From a virus, in IMG/VR virus record IMGVR_UViG_3300042446_002107, positions 1 to 64,000 of that record: DNA of 64,000 bases. One strand, written 5' to 3'. Made by a program: the position numbers and the translations under genes. Of the stretch, positions 41,601-48,702 are shown in pieces. How positions within the stretch are numbered: the stretch's first letter is position 1; each line of letters starts with the position of its first letter. A model generated the notes under the pieces. It did not search any database. It was not told where the DNA came from and was given only the letters and a program-made list of their open reading frames with translations.

Positions 41601-41633
41601 GAAAGGGATGGGGAATTCATTATCGGAAGACAT
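32604..41633 (-). CDS. Giant multi-enzyme polyprotein with LSSG separators
   Basis: 3009 residues. The tetrapeptide LSSG, nearly always preceded by R or K, occurs at residues 108, 283, 441, 809, 1100, 1224, 1606, 2515 and 2872 and cuts the chain into ten segments of different kind. 1-107: basic, Gly/Arg-rich. 111-282: GNAT-like (RRRGLATEM at 236). 286-440: GNAT-like (YRRQGIAEALL near 368). 444-808: helical, then a third GNAT-like domain (RAQGQGIGSVF near 665). 812-1099: DnaQ-like DEDDh exonuclease (LDYETTGLD near 852; HHNADADA near 1028). 1103-1223: small helical. 1227-1605: metallopeptidase-like HEFGHWIHH (1458-1466). 1609-2514: helical region, then R-S-E ADP-ribosyltransferase (Arg 2110, STS 2138-2140, EDE 2185-2187), then pentapeptide repeats (about 2258-2498). 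2518-2871: second, degenerate ART-like domain (PYLYRAMAF; SGGRLEVVSV). 2875-3009: papain/transglutaminase-like Cys-His-Asp (Cys 2909, His 2948). Probably a virion-delivered effector precursor; cleavage is inferred. Confidence 0.9.
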   Translation of the reverse strand: MSSDNEFPIPFEESRRGLAANQEEKAAVGRLGQYLASRGVNRPTIGEGRKKRRSGNIELPTGGKPGQRNPTGSRRDVDGDGWADEGTTKPVWVGTESQAGKPNTVARLSSGMVQLSPTERHDYGALVASKKVQAKDVKGKGGEYRIVITTSGTVAAFLDSDIEKERNNLLDRFNELGKNPFTNKEAPLALKDIDDRDVLRGLLDDQRKIKPSAGMQVYLSGKGIEVFGIETREKHRRRGLATEMFNFHREVFPDQDLQHSDALTDDGRAFADATPTVSVSAKLSSGKGRNTKLNVTRYGKDDEYAQVSSFEIDGKVFEISRGGDSPGRDMYNGYISAFDEDKNVAYIDYNMDTENKKAVVAMVFTDEEYRRQGIAEALLDSFVTENPDYEISPGGTTDEGGDWWRSVTGGDGPIKAEKATQTQEGLFSPRKGEQGDSGSRLSSGKKYQEIVDSQPSLSEDKKQSIANFLDDIVSEEFQKEDIYVLDTGPTPPRPPGMPEPKPRQILKDDEKRTLEKERVRNLLAEVFKGEMTLDKDVIITADDGTQLNIGKKVLVEIMPQSSYAPAIKVKKASEKDLAEQDELGLYEENIKEGDLVTELQLEFRIKPLPEYSDALLAIFNDEDGKRYISREDGTPALATGYRTFIQVSGDDKDVRIVSHDSFYINNRAQGQGIGSVFNARNEKLYNELDVRSIITWGNSGSGSTGAVHWPKNGFSWAGEKDKQDFIKLIDEAIVNTPEMFSEEDRKKISSLYRKNNDTGLFETEATAEEFVDFPKADEVFSNANAQFFYSRPLRELAGASSGSSGSARLSSGRAPRYPREPTLGAFLEGAQERFEGVDSWEEFKERYAETEMVFLDYETTGLDFDEFGKATTNGNPTQIGLVRMKNGKEIGRLNLFMNPEQPLGEWSLANLKDADGNPITNEWLATQMPMAEAHRQVAEFIGPDAIIGVQNATFDKRVLEDALERDGIDWRPSGYLDTRDISAMTLPVWSEESPEGPYITDRDGNKKPSSSLAAITEYLDVELGEGHHNADADAFATSQVMQKIIDRAIENGWSTDVLDKEKRDAKLKADNDKFNADIEKFESDKESFVSAQKEEESTRLSSGARAKRSIPPISEIRKEVGRFYRESEMSDADVVRTYLQIRNRDAEELYESRHTSGREISDEIGEHFSRFRDFIDNERISIDGMSDSEILEILKKGKYRSTIDSYDNAIDNIGPVPSKNSNRLSSGRQRELIPMNAPSKERKGTGATGYRTQDSSGNLISRYSSTWLSGLSSDEISKVVVPVNADEHFEMWADDIAGPNWRASKKQQKFIKNYYEELQKDSTNIPVDYSPESIAATQKLVKDLLDSSPSVMWVMQNFGAPLIVPFTREGMDAYENSPDMKERLELLAKQRGTEKIPFVSGLANRSLGSIGISPRALIDRESLLNDDKGVYPISLDPDRVPAPRDAHIDRSLEGTLVHEFGHWIHHRALWDTETNGASGKMRSYYGTGKLSDPRYVASLDVAEEYGDYETDDKRIEIYSQFIDLTGRSPEEMFRAHPDEPLLSTSYGNINKREAMAEAFVAIMHPNKEMPEKTLSKKLRKDIYTLIGVDEKNLPWSDSKAGSENRLSSGAKKDKRKTIFSRFRKEETEEATVEEKRKPPVVERPEGLVSFATEPSEELLKALPIPDEDTLKNELLKDVQSIALEFDKGAYGSIDSIGMGSRASIIAKKAITANLSRSVDFDVEDFIKVFSAGNDRFGFHSTETFKAVQKMYETVKNLPADAASTERRTAARGAFDTKSGRIISAKIHDDILGRARYYDEILDRLEKENFDELFGSSFDELMATDGSEKSLFTPYLMTKLGTDDIRREFLEEIEPRRGLLNRLIEAVELQESKAFGLARIGEINPNTGERDYEVISLLGRGVNMGVMDAMSSLDISDEDYGQKFADIMSEFKGWLTAEKLMKIRDSGLLKIDSSNIDSPEIKKALKEHLVANVRSRAGNFESKRESYTNKTGVVFFDLETTEGKRLVRESLISDLIHTWAISANNANPVALAVQHEIRKMFGLTEAVGWSTWPLKALLPEEREEMSAHEFDGAPELTDAQSAMIRPILQNIYDATQLYYKTKGVTHVPIYRGFSQNNIDLTPGVISPIETTMRPLSSWSTSSGVALGFSNSGGEVGGPLEPTLLKAFVPVEDIFSHPLSGFGCLSEDEVVVIGKPVKAFAILAYDSEEATRARNRLKNASMSAIAGEGRASKLTTSNIEELIKPGSDLSFIDGSDLDIEDADLRSADLTEANLSGASLVGSNLSGANLTNAKLNNANLSDSNLIGADLSRADLRGANLGGADLSGADLTGANLIDADLSNANLEGARLENVRLGSVDLSGTNLTDADLTGANGHNINLSGADLTNANFTAGFLMNANLTDTNLSGTELSSANLMGAKLNKANLTGANLSSADMADTDLTRANLSGANLSGADLRIANLTEVDLTGADLTGADLTQANLTGANLEAANLTGANLTDAIMPEGYVTADNQSSESVQKLSSGKKSHTPEWKTVEEIVDFEVLGASPDDSEEDRDDIVKESVGGDWMQWDPCREIRTAAYELAGIDEYSERDPNITQSGGFFGNSRFDTAISPEKRTEQARYLMASIVDSLTNKARYEKQPYLYRAMAFSSPEEGKQFFDTMKVGNQVDIPLLAFVEIGPSPSGDHFLTRFGNDALLVLEDFPGSYQTGGTFEPVFSSRYESDTLYNVNEFAEAILADIENGVSDEENIENDTEFANRLIKLVDDYQKSRDPAERRQLKTDIKDTLDEVGNETIKLEWEGESLPEDHEDYYLAMEDEETGMTPREYVSGGRLEVVSVNPDPTKTYKEIITLRQVGAFDPQEKGALVLKTDGENSTRLSSGKNPSKKAKPKSVQLHDDEFEKKFNQKVPDGEGDCFSEAIQQARKLADAYENVKIVHGYPLGTGGEAEGLRFPHAWTEFERDGLVWVRDYSNGNRVEFPQILYYGIGNIEEADVSRYDIKEAEANMIENEHYGPW
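34140..34860 (-). repeat. Pentapeptide-repeat tract (15-bp period)
   Basis: About 48 pentapeptides A(D/N)LxX (for example ANLSGADLSGADLTG) in the polyprotein, residues about 2258-2498, forming a right-handed quadrilateral beta-helix by family knowledge. At DNA level a 15-base period with silent variation. The opposite strand stays open over the tract (33862-35295), an artefact of the repeat. Confidence 0.92.
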
Positions 41634-41668
41634 TTAGTTAAATAATACCATTAGAAGATATGCGTAAA

Positions 41669-41995
41669 CTAAAGGCGGTTGCCGCATTTGGTGCATATCT
41701 TGGCCCAAGGATAGAAACGCATCATTTCCATTGGGTGGTCGCATTCAAGCAGTCTCTTGGCTTCGGAATTAAGAATGTTTCTAATCCACGCAGAAAGGGT
41801 TACCTGCTCTATATTGGCAGCTTCTTTCCATCTGCCTCTTTCGTAGTCGTTGGTACGAATAAGGACCTGTTTGTCTGCTGGACCGTCTGAAGCGTCAATT
41901 AAAGGCGAGATGGTGGGTGTCAAGGTTTCTGCAACCTTGTCCATAGCTACGCGAATATTGTCAAGTTCTTCATTTTCATTGTTCGATATCATCAT
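41669..41995 (-). CDS. RHH-like domain plus C-terminal zinc ribbon
   Basis: A 108-residue protein. KQVLIRTNDYERGRWKEAAN then EQVTLSAWIRNILNSEAK is strand-helix-helix like mobilisation and RHH proteins; the tail CDHP ... CTKCGN is a zinc site. Start at 41995 with AGGGACCC before it; overlaps the upstream gene by 20 bases. Likely DNA binding. Confidence 0.7.
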   Translation of the reverse strand: MMISNNENEELDNIRVAMDKVAETLTPTISPLIDASDGPADKQVLIRTNDYERGRWKEAANIEQVTLSAWIRNILNSEAKRLLECDHPMEMMRFYPWAKICTKCGNRL

Positions 41996-42644
41996 CGCTT
42001 GGGTCCCTGTAGTTTGGCTCATCCGTTGAGTCAGATACTACTTCAGCGTCGATAATTAAACCTTCATCTTCTTGGTTTTTTCTAAGAATTGCATAAACAG
42101 TCTCCTCTGGCAACACTCCAGAAATTGCCATCAATTCCAACAGTTTTCTTGCTTCTGATTCGGCGTCGAAACCAACTGCAGGCATAGTTACGCCTGGTTG
42201 TCCAGCAATAGTTGCGCGAACTGTCTGGTTCAGTGTTCCGTCAACGTTTACGTTCACGTTTGTCTGCTCCATGCCAAGCAATTTCGTTCTTCTGTCCATT
42301 ATGGAAAGAACTTGCTGTATCGCCTTCAGGTCCGGCTCTATCTGCATTTCTGTTCCATCGTCACCGACTATGCGTCTGTGTTGCGTCATGGGCCATATTG
42401 CTTGCTGTAGGTTGTCTAAACGCTCCAGCTCCATTCTCAGTACCTCAGGGTAGGCAAGGATGGCTTCCTTGTTCATCTTTTCAAGTTGGCGCTGAATAGA
42501 CCTAGACACCGAGGCTGAGGAAACGCCAAATCTTCTGGCTATTTCATTTACGGAAGTTCCTGCTTGACGCATTTTGAAAATGCGCATGTCTCTCTCGTTC
42601 AGAAACTCTTTAGTAGTAATTGGTTTTGATTTTTCGTCACTCAT
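41976..42644 (-). CDS. HTH protein, possible small terminase subunit
   Basis: A 222-residue protein. N-terminal helix-turn-helix (GTSVNEIARRFGVSSASVSR, residues 29-48), then a helical segment and an acidic tail. Size and layout (HTH plus oligomerising helices) fit a TerS; a recombination or regulatory protein is possible. Overlaps the primase-helicase stop by four bases. Confidence 0.6.
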   Translation of the reverse strand: MSDEKSKPITTKEFLNERDMRIFKMRQAGTSVNEIARRFGVSSASVSRSIQRQLEKMNKEAILAYPEVLRMELERLDNLQQAIWPMTQHRRIVGDDGTEMQIEPDLKAIQQVLSIMDRRTKLLGMEQTNVNVNVDGTLNQTVRATIAGQPGVTMPAVGFDAESEARKLLELMAISGVLPEETVYAILRKNQEDEGLIIDAEVVSDSTDEPNYRDPSDDDIEQ

Positions 42645-44482
42645 TTAACAGCCTTAGACCACTCGACGACCTCAAATGGAAATCTGACGCCTCTCTTTAT
42701 TTTAGTAGGCCATTGGCGCTCGTCACGAGCACCTCTGAAATGGCGTACATCATAAACGTAGCCTCCTAATGCCGTTGGGTCTGGCTGGAGAGAAATACCG
42801 AACTCTGGCCACCTAGACCAGACCGCTGAACCAAACGGACGCAGGTCTCTACTTGTCATGCTTGTCCCAAGTGGAGCGTGATGCTCAATCCAGAGAGCGC
42901 ATTTATAGATGGTTCTAATCGTGTCCAAGTATTTTGCAACTTCTAACGCTATTGACTCAGAAGTTCTGCCACCTGGGTCTAGAAACGCTTTATAAAGAGG
43001 ACCTATAACCAAAAGCTCAGGCTTGACCGTATCAAGCGCTTCTTCAAGAATCGCCCTATCGCTCGCCTTGAGTAAATCCATACCAGACGGACGAGTTAAC
43101 AATTCGGCGTTCAGGCGAGACACGCGACCCTGCGACATGGCTTGAAGCGCTATGGAGCGACCAGTTCTTCTAATGATTCTGTCTGGGTTTTCAAGGTCAA
43201 CAGTAAGTGTTGTGATTGGTTTCATGGGCTGAAACGAAAACGGATGTATTCCAGCCGCTGAAAGAAGCGCAACCTGTCTAGCCAACATTGTTTTACCGAC
43301 ACCTTCGGCAGCAACAACAATAACTCTTTCTCCTTTTTCAATAAGGCCAGGTATAGCCCAATCGTAAGTGTCACCATCGGACTCGTTGATGAAATCGTTC
43401 CAGTGAACAAGACGACCAGTGTCTAATGTGAAAGACACGGTAGCCGTTGCGAGAATAAGGCCACTCTTTGCTATTTTTTGTTTATTATTCAGGTCGCTTC
43501 TGTCTAAGATTTCTTGAATTTTGGTTAGAGCCAAATCTTCAGGAGAAAGTTCGTCTGTAATCTTTGATTCAGAAACGACTACTTCATTAAATCCATCTGC
43601 AGAAGTTTGTTGCGGTTCCTCTTCTTCCGGAATATACGGAATCAGCTCGTCAATGGCTCTACCAGCCTGAAGATGGTCTGTTATGTCCTTGTGTTCTGGA
43701 CATACCCACACTTGAGCGTCGCATCCCACTGCCTTAAGTTTTTTACAAACATCTAAAGCGTGTTTTAATCCAACCTCGTCTTTGTCGGCGATTATTTCTA
43801 CAACTAAACCAGCAAGTGGTTCGGTATGAATATCAAGCCATTTCCCAGCACCACCAGGCATGGTTGTAGCAATATAACCAGCGTCAGTCAACGTGTCTAC
43901 ATCTTTTTCGCCCTCCACAACCCATACAGGAGCATCGAACTGCTTTGAGTTTACAACTGCGGGAAGATTATAGAGAACCTTAGGAATGTCGCCGAGACTG
44001 TACTCCCAGCCACCCCTGGAGTCTGGCTTTCGCTGACTAAATGTTTTCTTACCATTCTCGTCTACGTATCGAAGCTTTTGAAATATCAGCTTTCCGTTTT
44101 CGTCCGTGTAGTCATAGGTTGCTACTAATGTTTGTTTTGTTGAGGGTGTAGATTTTGCGACCACTGGCTTTTTCTGCTGTTCTGAGCTTTTTGGTGGAGA
44201 AACTGGACGATAATCTTTGTTCTGTAGATAGTCAGAATCGTCTTTTCGTGGCATCAAATCAGCAACACTTAAACCAACGGCAGTGCATATCTCTTCTACG
44301 TTGCAGGACATTCCTCGATGACAGGTAACGAGAACTCTGCCGTCCATTCCTTGTCCAACAGAGAGAGACGGGTTGGCGTCATCGTTTCTGCATGGGCAGC
44401 GTGCAATCCATCCAGAGCCAGCCTTGCGAACACCGTCCAATAAGGCTAGAAAATTTTCAGTTTCTAAAGAAGGATTTGTCAT
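42641..44482 (-). CDS. Primase-helicase fusion
   Basis: A 613-residue replication protein. Residues 25-75 hold a zinc site of the CHC2 type (CPCRNDD; CHRGMSC). A TOPRIM-like region follows (VVEGEKDVDTL near 188; IIADKDEVG near 230). The C-terminal half is a RepA/DnaB-like AAA ATPase (AAEGVGKTMLARQ near 390; LTVDLENP; LLVIGPLYKAFLDP Walker B; IEHHAPLG). Likely unwinds DNA and lays primers at the phage fork. Confidence 0.85.
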   Translation of the reverse strand: MTNPSLETENFLALLDGVRKAGSGWIARCPCRNDDANPSLSVGQGMDGRVLVTCHRGMSCNVEEICTAVGLSVADLMPRKDDSDYLQNKDYRPVSPPKSSEQQKKPVVAKSTPSTKQTLVATYDYTDENGKLIFQKLRYVDENGKKTFSQRKPDSRGGWEYSLGDIPKVLYNLPAVVNSKQFDAPVWVVEGEKDVDTLTDAGYIATTMPGGAGKWLDIHTEPLAGLVVEIIADKDEVGLKHALDVCKKLKAVGCDAQVWVCPEHKDITDHLQAGRAIDELIPYIPEEEEPQQTSADGFNEVVVSESKITDELSPEDLALTKIQEILDRSDLNNKQKIAKSGLILATATVSFTLDTGRLVHWNDFINESDGDTYDWAIPGLIEKGERVIVVAAEGVGKTMLARQVALLSAAGIHPFSFQPMKPITTLTVDLENPDRIIRRTGRSIALQAMSQGRVSRLNAELLTRPSGMDLLKASDRAILEEALDTVKPELLVIGPLYKAFLDPGGRTSESIALEVAKYLDTIRTIYKCALWIEHHAPLGTSMTSRDLRPFGSAVWSRWPEFGISLQPDPTALGGYVYDVRHFRGARDERQWPTKIKRGVRFPFEVVEWSKAVK

Positions 44483-44490
44483 CTAGATGG

Positions 44491-44814
44491 TCACCGAGGC
44501 AGGAGTAGGTTGACGGGGACTTTAGGAATCATAATGATGTTTAGTTTTCTTCTCATTTGATGCCTCTCACGTTCTGACGCTCCACCCCATATACCAAAAG
44601 ATTCGTGATACAAGCCGTAAGACAAACACTCTAAACGAACGGAACAATCTTTGCAAATGCTCTTCGCGAGCACAGCATCTTTTTTTGCTTTGCGATAATT
44701 GTCTGAGAATTTTCCTGGCTGAGATTTGTCCGCCATGGGAAACCACATATTGAGGTCTTTTCCGGTGCAACTACCACCTTCGGGAATACTGTCTATACGT
44801 TCAATATTGTTCAC
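44491..44814 (-). CDS. WhiB-family iron-sulfur regulator
   Basis: A 107-residue Wbl protein. Four conserved Cys at 16, 54, 57 and 63 (C-x37-C-x2-C-x5-C) should bind a 4Fe-4S cluster; the turn GIWGG (74-78) and a basic RMRRK-like tail (ERERHQMRRK) follow. The family is restricted to Actinobacteria and their phages, the best host clue here. Phage WhiB proteins can compete with host ones at the sigma factor. Confidence 0.92.
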   Translation of the reverse strand: MNNIERIDSIPEGGSCTGKDLNMWFPMADKSQPGKFSDNYRKAKKDAVLAKSICKDCSVRLECLSYGLYHESFGIWGGASERERHQMRRKLNIIMIPKVPVNLLLPR

Positions 44815-44844
44815 TAGTAAACCCTGTCTTGCCGTGAAGCGAAA

Positions 44845-45255
44845 TTATTCTCCTGCGATACGGATTACATCGCGTGATGAAAGATACACGACTGCGCTGC
44901 GAATCACAAGTTGACCATTGATATCTTCTGAAGCAACATCTACTGCTTCCATTGGAACACCTATTCTAGAAGCAATCGCTGCTCTGGTTTTTTCTATCCG
45001 AGTTTCTTGTTCTGCTAAATCGTCATCGTAAAAAACGTTTGAAGGAGAAGGTGCGGTAAAAGACTTGAGCTCTACTTGTTTTTCTTTAGCGCGCAAGCAC
45101 CACATGCACGCAATATCACTCGATGAAGCTTTGCGTTTTCTAACATCAATATGACCACAAGAAAGCTTGTGCTGATACGTTAGTTGTCCCCATGCTCCTA
45201 TTTTTTCAATAGAAACAATGGCCCTACGTGGGGCTTTTCGTCGTTCTGTTGTCAT
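44845..45255 (-). CDS. Zinc-finger protein of unknown role
   Basis: A 136-residue protein: LSCGHID and CMWC give a C-x-H and CxxC pair; the C-terminal half is alpha/beta (IGVPMEAVDVASEDINGQL). Between the WhiB and H1-like genes. Unknown function. Confidence 0.72.
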   Translation of the reverse strand: MTTERRKAPRRAIVSIEKIGAWGQLTYQHKLSCGHIDVRKRKASSSDIACMWCLRAKEKQVELKSFTAPSPSNVFYDDDLAEQETRIEKTRAAIASRIGVPMEAVDVASEDINGQLVIRSAVVYLSSRDVIRIAGE

Positions 45256-45282
45256 TTGGGCGAAGCTTTCCTCTCGGAAAGA

Positions 45283-45609
45283 CTAACGCTTAAACAGTTT
45301 TGAGAAGATTCTCTTCAGGGTGCCAACGCGAGCAGGGGCTTCCTTTTTCACAAGGTCTTTAATCTCGTTTGTAGTGGATGAAATGAAATCTTTGAATTCA
45401 GATGTTCCATCAACAAAATTAATTTTAATCGTTTCCAATTCGTGCAATGCTTCATGAATTGCTGCTGCTTCAACGGCAGGCTTAACGCTCTTCTTCTTTG
45501 GAGCCGCAGCTTTCTTAGCGGGAGCCTTCTTGGCCGGAGCCTTTTTCTTGGCTACAGCCTTCTTGACTGGTGCTTTTTTTGATGATGTTTTTTTCTTGCT
45601 ATCGCTCAT
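45283..45609 (-). CDS. Histone-H1-like Lys/Ala-rich protein
   Basis: A 108-residue protein with a tail of KKAPAKKA-type repeats (residues 5-45) and a C-terminal helical domain ending in a basic FSKLFKR. Expected to bind nucleic acid, perhaps compacting phage DNA. TATTGT lies seven bases before the ATG, so leaderless initiation is possible. Confidence 0.78.
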   Translation of the reverse strand: MSDSKKKTSSKKAPVKKAVAKKKAPAKKAPAKKAAAPKKKSVKPAVEAAAIHEALHELETIKINFVDGTSEFKDFISSTTNEIKDLVKKEAPARVGTLKRIFSKLFKR

Positions 45610-45701
45610 GGCTAAAACAATAGCGTACGGGTATGTCGTACAGGGTAAAACAACTTTATTTGTTTACCCGGATTCCGGGGGTCATTGACTAAGATTTTTT
45701 C

Positions 45702-46340
45702 GTGGAGCAATATGTAAATGATTTTAGTAAAATGGCACTGGCATTGACCTCGGCCCAAATGGCCAAGGATGAAGCAGTCAGTGAACATGGACTAGGAGAA
45801 GAGCTCTCGATTCATTTTTTAGCATGGCTAGATAACACCCTCATAGCGATTTGCCAAATGAATGGGGAAACTGGCAAGCTTGACCCTGAAACTAGATTTA
45901 ATAGATGTAAAGAGTTATGCAAAGTCCTCAGGACGGACATGTGGTCAACTGCGATAACTATGGTTTCAGAAGGATATTGCTCCCTGGACTCTTATAAGAC
46001 CAAGAACATGGACCTTGCCACCGCTTTTGCTGACCAAAGTCTCCCGGTTTACGAATGCATAACCGTTAGCCACACGTCCATTGATGAAGATACTGACCAC
46101 GTTTCTCCCGTTTCAATGGTTGCAGCGCCGTACAAGATTGAAGTAGGCAGAAAAGTGAGCTGGAAAGAGGTGTTGGTTTATCCAGAAAAAGCCGACGAAT
46201 ACACTCGCCAGACCAAGTACCCGACCATGCTCCGCAGGGTTTTGCAGATGGACCCAGACGATTCCGTCATTGGAGACAATCTAACCACAGCAACATCTAA
46301 GATTTCCGACCTAGGTTTTATAATGCAGAGATTAATTTAA
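45702..46340 (+). CDS. Phage protein, unknown
   Basis: A 212-residue protein starting with GTG six bases after TAAGAT, a possible leaderless promoter. Helical N-terminal half, beta-rich middle (YECITVSHTSIDEDTDHV). Divergent from the H1-like gene, in front of nrdJ. No family recognised. Confidence 0.72.
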   Translation: MEQYVNDFSKMALALTSAQMAKDEAVSEHGLGEELSIHFLAWLDNTLIAICQMNGETGKLDPETRFNRCKELCKVLRTDMWSTAITMVSEGYCSLDSYKTKNMDLATAFADQSLPVYECITVSHTSIDEDTDHVSPVSMVAAPYKIEVGRKVSWKEVLVYPEKADEYTRQTKYPTMLRRVLQMDPDDSVIGDNLTTATSKISDLGFIMQRLI

Positions 46341-46353
46341 GTAAACTTATATT

Positions 46354-46683
46354 ATGTCTGAATTTTATAACAGCGCTGGATTTGGCGAATCATCGCTCTT
46401 TAGAAACGACTCCTCCGGAATAGATATCCACAGGGCAGACAGACAACCATGTCCGGTCTGTGGTCACCCTACTGGGGACTGCGTAGGAGATACTCCCGCT
46501 CCGGAGACAATATGGGGATACAACACTTCATCTTCGTTAGACAACTCGTTAACTTTTTATATTGAAGAAGATTATTTTGAAGAACGTGAAATTGCACCCG
46601 GCATAATTACGAAGATTCTTGTCTTTAAAAAGGGAAAAAACATTCCTTTGACCACCGCAAAAGAATACGGTTTCATAAAATAA
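46354..46683 (+). CDS. Small protein with CPVCG-type zinc motif
   Basis: A 109-residue protein with CPVCGHPTGDC near residue 33, then a beta-rich tail (ITKILVFKKGKNIPLTTAKE). Thirteen bases after the preceding stop. Unknown function; neighbours suggest nucleotide or DNA metabolism. Confidence 0.72.
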   Translation: MSEFYNSAGFGESSLFRNDSSGIDIHRADRQPCPVCGHPTGDCVGDTPAPETIWGYNTSSSLDNSLTFYIEEDYFEEREIAPGIITKILVFKKGKNIPLTTAKEYGFIK

Positions 46684-46772
46684 ATTTCATCGTCTCTCGA
46701 CTTTTTCTTTATTCGTTTTTGCGCTACACTCATTTACTCACAGTTATTAAGTGACCTACCTGACAGGAAATT

Positions 46773-48698
46773 ATGAACCTCATTGACGATGAATTTATTG
46801 CTTCATACGCGAACAAGCAAGTCCCTTGGGGCTTTAACGGAATGGGAGAAATCGTTTTTTTGCGCACCTATGGTCGCTTGAAAGAGAATGGAAACATAGA
46901 AACATGGGCTGAAACAATTCAGCGAGTTGTCAATGGAGCAGTTGCTATCGGCGTTCCTTACACTAGAGAAGAAGCCGAAGAACTTTTTGACCACATGTAT
47001 CACTTGAGGTGCTCAGTAAGCGGTAGGGCGCTTTGGCAGCTTGGAACCCCAATGGTTGAATCTTTTGGCGGAGCATCCTTGAACAACTGCTACTTCACAA
47101 ACATTGAAAAGATAGATGACTTTGAGTTTCTTTTCAATTACTTGATGCTTGGCGGCGGAGTTGGTTTTTCAGTAGAGCGTTCAAAGATTCACGACCTTCC
47201 AAAGGTCAAATCTGGCGTTGTTATCTCGCACGAAAGAACAAACGATGCAAATATTATTGTTCCAGACTCACGAGAGGGCTGGAGCCGTCTACTACATGCC
47301 GTATTGAAGTCATACTTTGATACTGGTAAGTCTTTTACTTATTCAACAATTCTTGTACGAGAGTACGGAGCAAAGTTGAGCAAGATGGGCGGAACCGCAT
47401 CGGGTCCTGGCGCTCTTATTGAGGGCGTGGAGGATATCTGCAAGGTTCTGGAAAACAGAGTAGGAAAGAAGCTTCGGTCTATCGATGTTTTGGATATTTG
47501 TAACATTATTGGTCGCGTTGTTGTTTCCGGCTCGTCGCGTCGGTCGGCGCAAATAGCCGCAGGTGACCCTGACGACGTTCTTTTCCAGCGTGCCAAGAAC
47601 TGGGGAAGTGGAAACATTCCTGCATGGCGAGCAAACAGCAACAACTCTATCTATGCCGATGGTTGGGACGAGATTCCTGCTGAGATTTGGAAGGGTTACG
47701 ACGGTTCTGGCGAACCATACGGATTCCTTAACAGAAAGCTTGCAAGAGCCGTTGGTCGACTTGGCGAAAAGAACGTTGACAACTCAATTGAAGGCTTTAA
47801 TCCATGCGCTGAAATTGGCCTAGCAGATGGAGAGTCGTGCAACTTGTCCACAATCTTCCTGCCGAACGTAGAGTCCGTAAAACAGTTGATGTCTATCTCT
47901 CGTCTTCTTTATATGACACAAAAGCAGATAACACGACTTTCTTACCCGTTTGAAAAGACAACCAAGATTGTTCGCAAGAACGCCAGAATTGGACAAAGCG
48001 TCACAGGAGTGCTTCAAGCCTCCGAACAGCAGGTTTCTTGGCTCTCCACGACATACGACTACCTTCGTGACCTTGACGCCGAGTACTCAGCAGAAAAAGG
48101 CTTTCCGAAGTCCATCCGTCTTACCACCGTACAGCCCTCTGGGACGCTCTCTCTGCTCCCTGGAGTCACTCCGGGCATACATCCGGCCTTTGCAGCCTAT
48201 TACACCCGTAGGGTCCGTTTTGGCTCGAACGACCCGCTCGTAGAAGCCTGTCGCAAGAGGGGTTACAAGGTCGTCTGGGATATTGGCATCGATGGACGAG
48301 AAGACCACACCCGTTATGTTGTTGAGTTCCCTTGTGAATCACCGCAGGGGTCAATTTTGGTCAGCGAAATGACAGCAGTTCAGCAATTGGAGTGGGTCAA
48401 GAAGCTTCAGACAGAATGGGCAGACAATGCCGTCTCGGTAACTGTGTATTACAGAAAAGAAGAACTTGAAGAAATCAAGCAATGGCTTTCAAAGAATTAC
48501 AACGACAGCGTTAAGTCTGTTTCATTCCTTCTTCACACAGACCATAACTTCGTTCTTCCTCCATACGAGGAAATTACAAAAGAAGAATATGAAAAGACTG
48601 TCGCAAAGATTGATTTCACTATTCCACTTGTTCAGTCAAAGTTTGACGGAGAAATTGACATGGAAGATTGCGCAACAGGAGCCTGCCCAGTAAAGTAG
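46773..48698 (+). CDS. nrdJ: Adenosylcobalamin-dependent ribonucleotide reductase (class II)
   Basis: A 641-residue monomeric class II ribonucleoside triphosphate reductase. SLNNCYF (Cys 106) and NPCAEIGL (Cys 345, radical) give the active-site cysteines, and the C-terminal CATGACPVK carries the pair that is re-reduced by thioredoxin. No NrdB is needed, so it works with or without oxygen but needs B12 from the host. Acts with the phage thioredoxin. Confidence 0.93.
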   Translation: MNLIDDEFIASYANKQVPWGFNGMGEIVFLRTYGRLKENGNIETWAETIQRVVNGAVAIGVPYTREEAEELFDHMYHLRCSVSGRALWQLGTPMVESFGGASLNNCYFTNIEKIDDFEFLFNYLMLGGGVGFSVERSKIHDLPKVKSGVVISHERTNDANIIVPDSREGWSRLLHAVLKSYFDTGKSFTYSTILVREYGAKLSKMGGTASGPGALIEGVEDICKVLENRVGKKLRSIDVLDICNIIGRVVVSGSSRRSAQIAAGDPDDVLFQRAKNWGSGNIPAWRANSNNSIYADGWDEIPAEIWKGYDGSGEPYGFLNRKLARAVGRLGEKNVDNSIEGFNPCAEIGLADGESCNLSTIFLPNVESVKQLMSISRLLYMTQKQITRLSYPFEKTTKIVRKNARIGQSVTGVLQASEQQVSWLSTTYDYLRDLDAEYSAEKGFPKSIRLTTVQPSGTLSLLPGVTPGIHPAFAAYYTRRVRFGSNDPLVEACRKRGYKVVWDIGIDGREDHTRYVVEFPCESPQGSILVSEMTAVQQLEWVKKLQTEWADNAVSVTVYYRKEELEEIKQWLSKNYNDSVKSVSFLLHTDHNFVLPPYEEITKEEYEKTVAKIDFTIPLVQSKFDGEIDMEDCATGACPVK

Positions 48699-48702
48699 AC
48701 AC

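Noticed and set aside
32604-41633. A tail fibre or tape-measure protein, from its size
   Set aside because: There are no long coiled-coil or membrane stretches typical of a tape measure and no fibre repeats; enzyme-like domains dominate.
41976-42644. Site-specific recombinase from its resolvase-like HTH
   Set aside because: No catalytic serine domain precedes the HTH; the rest is helical and acidic, closer to a small terminase or regulator.
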